Shown: positions 12,233-22,352 of the stretch, in pieces
How the letters are laid out: every line of letters begins with the position of its first letter
How positions within the stretch are numbered: the stretch's first letter is position 1
Origin: Arthrinium phaeospermum
Taxonomy: Eukaryota > Ascomycota > Sordariomycetes > Amphisphaeriales > Apiosporaceae
Direction: 5' to 3'
Assembly (NCBI GenBank): GCA_006503535.1
Contig: QYRS01000004.1
Span: 2,790,001-2,854,000, forward strand
DNA: 64,000 bases
Notes under the pieces: generated by a model
What the model was told of the DNA's origin: nothing
What the model saw: only the letters and a program-made list of their open reading frames with translations
Database searches by the model: none
Position numbers and translations under genes: made by a program

Positions 12233-14076
12233 CTAAACTTCCCGTGTCCTTCTCCAGCTAAGCCCATTCAGCTTGGGAACCCTCTTGGCTTCATTGGCTC
12301 CAAAACGTCTCTTGTGAAGAGTCTCGCCTCCCCGGACCTCAGTCCATACGGTAGCATCAGTCTTGACATCGTGATCCGTGAAATTGCCTCTATCCTGAGG
12401 GCGTTCTCCCTTGAGACGGTGAATGAAGGTCACAGCATCGGGTGTTCCTAGTGACTCCTGGACATCGTGCATATCAGATGGATATCCGGGATCTACCACA
12501 TGATGAGTACTGAACCGTCGGTATGGCGGCATTCGTTGACTCCCCAGCACGTCTTTGCGGTCCTCGCCCATCCAAATCCGACCGGCTGTCGGTACTGAAG
12601 AAACATAACACGCCTTGAATGGCATTATGCCGCTCAGTCGGTCTGTCCATAGCCGATCTGGGGATTCCTCGTCTTCGTCCTCGTCGTCTTCTGCTGACCC
12701 GTTCACGAGGACAGGGCACAACCCGCCCAGTAACCCCTTTTGAAGCGGCCATCCAGTCTCATTCATGGACTCCATTCCTGGCTCAGTCCCGGACTCCAAC
12801 TCTGACCCCATGCCAACGTATAGTTCGTAGAAACGCATCGAATCTTCTCCGTTGACTGTCGACACAGAAAAGGTACCTTGTGCCGCATAAGTGTCTAAAT
12901 CGATACCAAGACGGGCGAGGTCCCGGGCTCGTAGCATCGGAAACGTCGCGCCTGTATCCAGCATCATCTTAAAGGTGCACGATTTCAGCGCCGTGCTCTT
13001 CTCTTGAGCCTCACTGCCCCTACGTTTTCTCTTCGGGCTTCTTGCAGTCAACTTTCCTGCACGCGCTCTCTTTCGCTTGACCTTGTCTTCGCTGGTAACG
13101 AACTTCATGAAGATCGGCCAGAGGCCGAAGTCCTCATACTTATGCCAGGCTTGTTGTAGGCAGAAGCCTTTCTTCGCGTGGATCACGGCACCGCTGGGAC
13201 TGCTGCTCCCGTTGTCGGCCAAAGGAGGCTCGTGCCATAACCATCCGGGCCCGTACTGTTCCGCATATTGGTCCAGACGGTCGTCCCGGTCTACGCAGAA
13301 CGAACTATACGAGGGGCAAGTATCGACGATTCGTCCAGCATAGATCAGGGTAAACTGCTCAGAACAGGCGATCTGACCGGACTCGTAGCCATCAATTGCT
13401 GCTCGGATGTTCTCAATCTCGCCATCGCACCTGCTACTATCCAGCGTATGGCGCAAGATGGCGAGCCTGTCGGCAACGGCCCGCTCCTTTCGCAGCTCGT
13501 CTCTTGAATCGGTGTCAGTCCAACACCTCTCACATGCCAAATGCCAGACAGTTCTTACATAGGGGTCGTGTTCTCGTGAGTATTCTCCATCTTCGCACGT
13601 TTCTTCACCAGCTGAGCTAGTATAGTGCGTTGGTGCTGAACAGCATCGGGTTGGTGCTTCTCGTGCCATTTCACGATGTACTCCTGCTGCAAGATCTCTC
13701 GGTCTTTATGCTCGATCCGGCTCAGGTTCTCTCCGAGGCTCGCCCCGACAACCAAAGTTTCCCAAGGCCTCGGATCACTATCGTTTCCCTCTTGTGGTTC
13801 GCCGTCGATGGGTCCAGGTGTGTCAGCCGGAACAGTAGCCGCCTCTTCGGCTGTGTCGTTGTATCCTACCCCTTGGTGGGACGCTTGGGGTTTGACCGCT
13901 TCATAGCGGTTTGTTTGCTGAGCGAGCATCGAATGGGTATTCTCTCGTACCCTACGCCTCATATTGTCGTCCCAATCTGGGTTCGCAGAGTCAATGCCAC
14001 TTCGTCGTCTTCGTTTGTGGCTAGCTTCGCCGTCACCGACGGGTTGCGGACTAGTTGGTCTCTCAGACTTGGGCAT
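12233..14076 (-). CDS. Retropepsin-like aspartyl protease domain protein
   Basis: Two exons, 14076-13559 and 13502-12233, give a 595-aa protein. The 56-nt intron has donor GTAAGAAC and branch CTGAC, and joining keeps the frame. The N-terminus is hydrophilic with a KRRRR cluster. A very basic, nuclear-localisation-like segment lies at about residues 313-338. Just after it, a hydrophobic-hydrophobic-DTGA motif (catalytic-type Asp about residue 355) followed by a hydrophobic strand is typical of retropepsin-like aspartyl proteases. An acidic ED-rich stretch follows. I recall similar uncharacterised proteins in many Sordariomycetes, but cannot search. There is no reverse transcriptase, integrase or LTR nearby, so this looks like a stand-alone host gene or domesticated domain. 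It diverges from the large gene at 14693. Substrate and role are unknown. Confidence 0.75.
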
Positions 14077-14692
14077 GTTGGGTGTGTATGTCGGCTGTCA
14101 TGAACGAGCCCGCCACCAGGCAATCTCAAGAGCTGTTCTGATCCGAGTCTAAAGTCGCTTTCAGCGAAAAGCTGACGGCTCGAAATCGAATTGACAAAAG
14201 ATATGGGAGTATCTCATCTGAAAACGGACACAAATGCAAGCAGAGGAGCTAATTGAGGCTTTTTTGAGGTCAAAGAGCCATGGCCGCCACAATGACATTC
14301 TTTGTTCTTTGAGGCCGTCCCAATCCGCTCCCGCCAGTAAAGGGGGCCCGTCAGGAATGCCAATGATCTATCCCTAGAAACAGCAGATTCCTAAACAGGA
14401 CACCCACCCACGAAACGGTGTTCAAAACATATCCCATTGCGCATACATCCAGGGTGACTTTCTTTTCCTTTTTCCAAAATCTCCCAAGACTGGTCGTCGC
14501 GTTTTTTTTGAGTCAGGCCGTCGCGCATGCCTCGAGGTTTACATCGTCACTTGCGCTCGCTCTGAGTGCGCTTACGAGTCGCAATACTTAAGACCGTCTA
14601 TGAATTTTCAACGCGCCAAGTCTGTTTAATATTAATATCCCTTACTTGCCTTATCATCGTTTGATCAATAGTTGCGAGGATACTCTGTCGTC
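14077..14692. promoter_or_regulatory. Shared divergent intergenic region
   Basis: This 616-bp gap separates two divergently transcribed orphan genes and must hold both promoters. A TATA-like AT-rich stretch (TTTAATATTAATAT, 14625-14638) lies about 55 nt before the plus-strand ATG. No other site is assigned. Confidence 0.5.
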
Positions 14693-17600
14693 ATGGCGCC
14701 AAAGCGCAAGCAGTATAGAGGACCATCAGAGCCGGCCGACGACGCTTACGAACAGGGACACCCTGCTCGTCGCGCACGCCACTCGTCTCGGACACCTTCG
14801 CAAGCGCCGTCGGGAACCACGGGATCAACAAAGGCGAGGCCCGATGAGGTCTCACCAAAGATCAGGATCCCAGCGATCCTGCACTATCTGCAGGACAATG
14901 ACATCGACCACACTGCGAACTGGAGCTCTCAACTGGAAGAGATCATTGCCTATCTGGAGTACGCAGACGAGCTGAGGCGGAATGGCCACAAGGATTTCGA
15001 CGCACAGCTGAAAGGCGATCTCTTTGACTGCCAGGTGGTGATTGGGGTCCATAGAGCCTACGAGAAGCGGAACCGGGGCAAGACACCGTATTCAGAAACT
15101 AAGTTGCCCGATGCACCACACCAAAGCCGTCTTGCCTGGTATGACCGACTTCTGCCCGGGGACAAGAAGACGGGATCGCGTTCGCGCATCTCCTTGATCC
15201 CAAGGGAAGGAGCTCGAAACACTTCGCCTTTCCACCTGGCCAGTAAAAACAGTACCCCGCAGCTCCATGATCTATATTTCCGAACCACACGGGGACAGAA
15301 GCTTGTTGAAACCTTGACTAAGCTACACCGCGACGAGGGTCTGCTGTGGCAACATGATTCTGCCTCCGAGCCCTTCCAAAAACTAGCTGGGCCAAATCTC
15401 GCCGAAATCGAGAACGCTGTATATGAAGAGTGTGTGACTTCACAAGAGGCTCTCGTCAAAAAACACGGCTTTTACCATGACAGTTCCGAAGACGACAGAT
15501 ATATTCCTGCTTACAGGGCTGTCAAGCAGCGAGGATGGAGGCGCGCCGCTCTCCAGCAGCTATTGCACCTGTTCAACAACCAGGAGAACCGCGCAGTCAA
15601 CACACCTTGGAGGCGCGTGGCGCTACCTGCCCCTGTCAAGGAGAGAAAAGAGCTTCCGTTCCACACAGCGGCAAGGCTCAGAAACAGAGCCGAAGTAGAC
15701 GATGGCGTCAGAGGCGCGGTGACCCGTGGGATCGGCCACTCAAGCGAGGAGCCGTCGCCCTGGGTGTACTGGTTCTCCGAGTACCGCGAACAATCCAACG
15801 TTCTGTCGTCCTACACCCGTCGCAACTACATGTTGGCATCCTGGAATAAGCGCTCGGCGGTCGCCATCCCGCCCAATTTCCAGGGCCCCTATACCTTCAG
15901 CGGCAGGTGTGTGTACGATGACAATTGGCTGAAGGTCGGCAGGGACTGCGTGCTGCTCAGGAAGAACCTGAAGCGCACCGCAGGCATGCACCAACCGGGC
16001 TGTCGTTTCTTGCCAACCCTCATCGAGGACATCGAGCGAGGGCTGAGTGGAAGCGCCCCTGCCACCTCCCTACGGCCCCGGTCTCAAGTTGATTTCGATC
16101 CCGCCAAAGAAAACACCTTCCTCCTCCTGGACGAGTTCGACATGGCTTGGCTGAAGTTCCTGATGGAGCCCGGCTCTGCTCCAGGTCTTATCAGATATTC
16201 CAACCAGAGGCCAGAGGACAACCTCCTGATCTTGTTCGACCACCGAATCCAGACGCTGTTCAACGACACACACCAAAACATGTTCTGGGCCAAGACAGAA
16301 AGTACCGATGACCACAAGGGCTTCCCCAGCTACACAAGCCAGAAGGTTCCCCTGACCGAGTTGCTGGCCATCATCAACCGCGGAGGCCGAAAGCTCGGAA
16401 AGGAGAAGGGCCACGTTGCCTGGACGGCATCGGATCTGAACGACCACGACACCAACCCGCCGAATACGCTCTACCAGTTCACCCTCGAGGAAGCCAGGTT
16501 TGCCTGCATCAAACTAGCGAGGTTGGGTCGACTTTTGTAAGCTTGAGAGCCCCTACCATCCTTCGAATATTTGATCTTCTTGCTGACTTTTGAGTAGCTA
16601 CGAGGGACCTATCCTCGAAGACGTAGACGAGTACGTAAACTCGACTGAGTGGGATCAAGACACACAATGCCGCTTCTACCAAACGAACGACGTGAACGAC
16701 TGGGGCCATGTCGGCATGCACAAGACGGAGATCTTCCCGGAGCAGCGAATTATATGGCGCCACGAAAACGAAACCGCCTTTTCTAAGTTCAACCGGTCTT
16801 ATAAGCAGCATACCTCCAGCATTTTCACAGCTGACCCAGAGGACGGTCGACCGGATGGTTTTGCGGCTGAAACCCTCTTCAAAGTCGGAACATACCCCGA
16901 GGGCGGATTCGAAGAGGCACGCAAGTCGCCCATCTGGGAAGACATCGTGCCCATTGACGTGGCCGCCGCTCAGGAGCTGGGGCTTTCTGAGCGGACGTCC
17001 CAGTTCTTCCGCAACCTGGCTTTCCGCCTGGGCCGGACGATTCGACACTACCATCAACTTCAACAGCGCTCCGCCAAGAGTCCCGGTCTGTCTCGAAAGG
17101 AGCTAAAGTCGGCATCTGAGAAGTGGCGCGAAATGGTCGGAGAAGTCAAGAAGACAGCCAAGTTAGCCGGCTACACGCCCGCCCGGTTCACCACAGTGAC
17201 AGACGTCATCCCCAGAGCATCTCCTTCACACCCCGCAAGCGAGTCCAGGGACTTGACAACCCTCTTTGCCGCATTCCGGAAGGGCCTGATTAACGATTCC
17301 GTCCAGAACTACACCCAGACGTACCCCAGCCGCCCTACCTTCTCCACAGATGAGAAGGGCCATGTAGTCAAGACCTTCCACAGACAGAACGTATGGGGCT
17401 GGTCGGAAAAGGTGATTCGGGAACACCACGCCCCCTATATCCGGGAGAGGTACTTCGACGTGAGGCGCTGGCCCCTGCACCGCCAGAGCGAGGCCACCCA
17501 GAAGATCATCCGGACGCGCAAGGACGAAAACTTATGCACCCAGTCGCCGCTGGCTTGGTACCGCTACGGAATCCGGGTCGGACCGGCCGCCAAGAAGGGC

Positions 17601-20256
17601 ACTTTGAGCTACGAAAACAGCATCATCGATGTGCTGCCGTCTAAGCAGCAGCAGGCCGCCGTCGAGCTCGTGAAGAAGTTCAAGCAGGCGCTGGTGGTCA
17701 GCATGCGAAATGCGAACGTCAGCCTTTCGGACGAGTGGGAGCTCATCATCAACCCGCCCCTGAAGGATCCATGGAGACTCCTCGACGCCACGCGGGCACT
17801 GGAGCCGATTGTCCGGCCTACGTCCAAGTTCATTCCGGGTCCTGCAAGCTTCCCCATGGGCGACACGCTTCTTAAGCAGATCCAGATCAGCCAAGAACTT
17901 GAGTCAAGTAAGTATTTCTTTTCTTTCCAATTCTTAATACAGTAGTGCATCGAACTGTATTGGATAGAGCTAACGTCGGTTGTTACAGTCTTGGATCCCC
18001 AGCCGCAAAATCTGGGCGCCAAACTCCTGAACCAGTTCACGAGCTGGTTTGCACCTGAGCCGGACCGCATCCCTCTATTGCCCGAGATCGACGAAAACCG
18101 CGCCCCTCGCAGCAACCCCAGGAAGCGCCGCCTCCCGCCCGCTTTCCTGTCCGAGCTCGAACCGGCCCAGAAGGTCGCCGCTCTCCCCAACCCCTTGAAC
18201 GACAGAACCCCAGTACGACCGCCCCACCATACCAACGTGCGCGGCCCTCGAGTTATCGAGAGCGGCCGACGACCGATACCTACCAGAGCCGGTCTGTCTA
18301 CCTCCAATCTGGCGCATGCTCCTGATTCTGCCGAAGAGAAGGAACACAACCGCCGCGAGAAGGTCGAGGCTGCTGCTGTACTCCTGCGGGGCAAGGTCAT
18401 CGACCAGGAGGAAGTGGTCGCGGAAGCTGCGGTAGAAGCCCCAGCGCCGCCGGAGTGGAAGGTGAAATCGAAACCACACAATATACGCAAAGCCGACGAG
18501 GTACCGATCGTCGAGATTGTAAGAAATGACGACGGCGCCGCGGCTACAGCTGGGGAAAGTAAGGAAGCCGCAACGAAGAAGGCGGCCTTTGACCTGGTTG
18601 GGGGCAAGAAGGCCGAAGAGGGCTATGTCTGGCCTGCCTCGGTCCGACGTCCGCGCTACAGCATCGTCCAAGACGATGGCAGAGAGGTTGTGATGATCGA
18701 CCAAGACGAGCTCGGCGGACTCGAAAGGGCAGTCAAGGCGCCTTCGGCCCAGTGGTCCGCTACCGAAGTCGCGCCTCCCAACATCATCTTGCGGTTCAAC
18801 CCGTCGGAACAGGTCCAGAAGGGAGAAGGGTTCAGGCCCTTAGACAACCCCCTGATTGAGTTGACGGACAAGGAGTCCGAATACCCTGTGCCGGTCAAGA
18901 AGAAGCCCGCAGCGCCCGTCTTCACCTTTGGCACCCAGTCCCCCGCCGGAAGCCCCTTGAACCGTCGCGTCCCAGGAAGCCCCCTGGATCGTCGAGCCTC
19001 TAGCTCCGTATCTGGTAAGCCCCATAAATCTTGCCCTTGTTTCTGCGGTTCTATATACTGACTGATCAGTCCCGGCATCCGTAGCTTCCTCAAGGTCTCG
19101 ACACTCTAATGTCTCTAGATCCGTGTCTGGTAAGCATTCCTAATCCATACTATCCCCCCGATTATATATACTGACGAAAGAATCAGTTGCAGGATCCACG
19201 GCTACCTCGGGATCTCGACGTTCCAATGTCTCTCGCTCCGCGTCTGGTAAGTATTCCTTACCCATACTTTTCCCCCAATTATATATACTAACGAACGAAT
19301 CAGTTGCAGGATCCACGGCTACCTCGGGATCTCAACGTTCTAACGCCTCTGGCTCCGCATCTGGTAAGTGTTCCTAATCCATACTTTTCCCCCAATTGTA
19401 TATACTGACGAACGAATCAGTTGCAGGATCCACGGCTACCTCAGGGCCTCGATCTTCCACCGCCTCTGCTGCCTCTTCCGCCGTTGTCCCCCCTCAGGGC
19501 TCAGGGACTGGATTTGCTCCCGTCACCATCGCCGATATCACTCCTCCGGAAAGTGAAGGAACTTCTCGCTCAGGCTCGCGGGCCCAAACTCGGGGAGAGG
19601 TGTGGCACCTGCCATCCGGGAAGCCTGTCGATATCACAGATGTTCCTGCCACGGACGCCGACGGCAAGCCGCGACACGTCACCATCCGTGCCTGGTGCGC
19701 GCTCCAGAATGAAGCCTTCCCGAACGGCTACCGGGCGGTCCCGACGCCGGGGTCGAACAACCACTGCGGCGTGTACGCCCTGGTCATCAGCATGCGCAGG
19801 CAGTTTCCCACGATGCGGGGCGTCCGCGAGGTGACGTACGAGAAGCTGCTGGCGATGGGCACGGACCCGCGCGTGCAGGAGCGCCTGGCGGACATTGGCG
19901 GCAACTTTGCCACCGGCTTCGACGCCAGCACCAACTTCAGCATCGACATCCTGACCGCCATGCTCGAGGGATGGGGCATCAAGCAGGGCATCCGCCTGCA
20001 CCTGGGCATCGTCTACCCGATGGCGTCCCGGCGGGACCCCTTCGTCATCCTCAACGCGCAGCCCGATAAGGCCGAGGAGGACTGCGTCGTCTGGATCCAC
20101 AGCGCCGACGCGACGGTTCGGGGGAGGCGGGAGGGCATGACGGACGCCGAGATCATCGAGGAGGACGAGGCGCTGGACCGGACGGTGTACAACCACTTCT
20201 CGGGGATCATGCCTAACCCCCCGCCCCGCTCCAGCGAGCGGTTGAAGGGCCGATAG
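14693..20256 (+). CDS. 1,731-aa orphan protein, OTU-like C-terminus
   Basis: Seven exons are inferred: 14693-16536, 16598-17907, 17989-19014, 19070-19129, 19187-19246, 19304-19363 and 19421-20256. All junctions keep frame and total 1,732 codons. The start is ATG 14693 (MAPKRKQ); the open frame extends upstream only through non-ATG codons. Residues 1 to about 1400 have no domain I recognise; the section after about residue 1050 is hydrophilic, acidic and Ala/Pro-rich. The three 60-nt exons encode Ser-rich 20-aa repeats. The C-terminal 170 residues contain GSNNHCGVYAL (Cys about 1569), a VVWIH strand (about 1679) and YNHFSG (about 1711). This order resembles OTU-type cysteine proteases (GDGNCLY ... 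HY), so a deubiquitinase-like fold is plausible but unproven. Other papain-like fold peptidases are possible. Confidence 0.7.
19015..19420 (+). repeat. Tandem exon-intron repeat array
   Basis: Inside the 1,731-aa gene, a 117-bp unit (60-nt exon plus 57-nt intron) is repeated head to tail at 19070-19186, 19187-19303 and 19304-19420. A further exon-like half copy begins the last exon at 19421. A diverged 55-nt intron (19015-19069) precedes the array. Every intron starts GTAAG and ends CTRAC followed by ATCAG. Every exon is phase 1 on both sides, so any number can be included or skipped without a frameshift. Exons 5 and 6 both start VAGSTATSGS. The introns themselves are nearly identical, which points to recent duplication or gene conversion. 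Confidence 0.85.
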
Positions 20257-20618
20257 GTTGGCCGTTTTTCCAGGGGATAATACGTATTGATAGATCTTAG
20301 TGCCTTGCCAGGGCTGGGTGTTCTTGTTTGAGGTTTTTGAATGGAGTTCTCGCCCGATGAGTGGGGAGGGGGGACATGGATAGGGGGCACTCACACTTTA
20401 CCACTGTTGAATCTCATTTGTTTAGTTGGTTTAGTTACAGCATATGTTCAGTAATTCAATGTACCATTGGTTCTCTTCATGCATCGAATGATCCTTCCTT
20501 AACCGTGATACTCTTTCGACCCCCCTTCTTTCTTCATACCAAAGAAATGTCCCATTTGGAAACTAGATATTGCAATGCAACCCGCCAGTGCTGGCCCACT
20601 GCATCAGACAGTATTTCC
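20257..20618. other. Convergent 3' intergenic region
   Basis: These 362 bp lie between the stop codons of the large plus-strand gene and the minus-strand MDR gene. They must hold both 3' ends. No other structure was seen. Confidence 0.5.
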
Positions 20619-21871
20619 CTAGGCGATCTTGATGATCAGCCCTCCAATACCGCCTTTGATCTTTTGCACCTTCTCCGCCGCCTCCCGCACCGCCTCAATG
20701 TCCTCCATCTCCACCACCGTCATAACGGGCTGAATCTTGCCCGTGGCCAGGATCTCGCCGACATTCTCGACGTCCCCGCGCACCCCCGCGTCCCCCGAGA
20801 CGACCCCCCACTTGATGCCCGTCCCCCGGAGCCGCCAGCGGTAGTACAGCTGCGCCAGCGAGGCGAGCCAGAGGAACCAGAACGGCACCACGTCCCCCAA
20901 GACCTCGCGGAAGAGCTCCGCGGGGAACAGCGCCGCAATGGCCACGATGACGCCGCGCTGTCTGCGCGTCACCGAGATGTAGTCGAGCGTCCACTGCGTG
21001 CCGTACACGAAATCGACCGACCCGGGCGCGACGGCATCCGCCAGCCGCGGCGTCTTCTGGTAATCGATGAGCTCATCGACCGTCCCCGGCGGCAGCCGCT
21101 CGCTCACCAAGGGCATCTTGGCCGTGGAGACGGTAGAGATGACGCGCCCGGCGCCGTAGACGTGCTTGAGCATCTGGACGCCGACGCCGCCCGTGGCGCT
21201 GAGGGCGCCGGGGACGAAGACGGTCTTGCCCTCGAGGCTGCCATCCGCGACGCCCTGCTCGCGCAGGAGCCGCAGACCCAGCTCGATGGACTGGTACGCC
21301 GTGAGGGTGCTGCCGAAAGCCGCGGCGGCGGCCTCGAAGGACAGGGCGGCTGGCTTGGGGAGGAACAGGTCCTCGCTCCCGACGGCGTATTCGGAGGCGT
21401 ACCCCGGGTGCGGGTTGAACGTGAGGGGTCGGCTCAGGGCCATGCCGTAGACGGCGTCGCCGGGCCGAAAGGCCGTGACGGCCGAGCCGACCTGGACGAC
21501 GACGCCGGAGCCGACGATGCCTGCCCGAAGGGGGAATCTGCCGCCACGATGATAGTGACAAGGTCAGCCAAAGCCCATACTGGTATTGTATTGTCAAGCC
21601 AATGCACGTACTGGAGTTTGTTGCCGACCAGCATCTTCATCTTCCCCGCAATGATGTTGGCGTCGCCCGTGGCGAAGCCCGCGGCGTGCATCTTGATGAG
21701 CATCTGCTTGGGCCCCTGGATCTCCGGCATTGGGACCTCCAGGACCTCCAAGCCGGACATCTGCGTATACTTCCGCGCGCCGAGAGCACGCATGGTCTTG
21801 GGCAGATCCAAAGCATCTGGGCCCGCGGCGGCGGCTGACGACGACAATTTGGCGATTCTTCGTTCCATCAT
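20619..21871 (-). CDS. MDR-family (quinone-oxidoreductase-like) dehydrogenase
   Basis: Exons 21871-21612 and 21537-20619 encode 392 aa. The 74-nt intron has donor GTACGT, branch CTGAC and acceptor CAG, and the junction restores the GroES-like fold (KMLVGNKLQ joined to FPLRAGIVGSG). The N-terminal half has the medium-chain dehydrogenase pattern, including GSGVVVQVG and FRPGDAVYGM. The Rossmann half carries a glycine-rich VPGALSATGGVGVQ segment in the NAD(P)-binding position. The usual catalytic zinc Cys/His ligands are not evident, which favours a zinc-independent quinone oxidoreductase or enoyl-reductase-like enzyme. No polyketide synthase is nearby, so a trans-enoyl-reductase role is not supported. 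Two ATGs sit in tandem (21871 and 21868). Confidence 0.85.
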
Positions 21872-22352
21872 TATCTGAGACGCGATGAGTAATTCAGAAA
21901 TAATACCAGGGAATTACCAACAGGTGAAGAAAGGGCCGAGCTGGTATGTATACGAGAATATAAGTGCCTGATACCCCCCCTGTTCGGTGCATGTCGGTGC
22001 TCCGGGATCCACCGACCGCCGAATGGACCACCGAAACCACCGAAAAGAGCTCGCGGTATGAAAATGTGCCGTGTCATCAAAAATAAAGGAAATCAACGCA
22101 GAAAGACTCATATACATATCGCTGATGTTCAATGAATTATTTCAATTTGTACTCTGAATGTTTCCCGTGAAACCGACTAGGGTATTCTGGGAGCATGATC
22201 TCCCAGCCCAACCGCAAGAGACGGAGCCAATCTATATGCAAATCGACGCATAGTCAGATGCTGCATAGGTATCACTGTATATGTATATCTATAATATATG
22301 ATGGCCCAGTCCCAAATAACGTCTTGCAATTTTGACGGTGGTAATCGCCCAA
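21872..22352. other. Intergenic region
   Basis: A 481-bp gap upstream of the MDR gene and downstream of the M28 peptidase gene. It contains an AT-rich stretch (about 22280-22310) but no gene or repeat that I can name. Confidence 0.5.

Noticed and set aside
12233..14076. A retrotransposon gag-pol fragment, because of the DTGA protease motif
   Set aside because: No reverse transcriptase, RNase H, integrase, LTRs or target duplications were seen, and the two-exon structure is intact.
20619..21871. A trans-acting enoyl reductase of a polyketide cluster
   Set aside because: No polyketide synthase or other tailoring genes nearby; left as a general MDR oxidoreductase.
20361..21878. A 505-codon plus-strand open frame over the MDR gene
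   Set aside because: It lies antisense to a well-supported MDR dehydrogenase, has Asp/Arg/His-biased composition typical of GC-rich antisense frames, and shows no domain.
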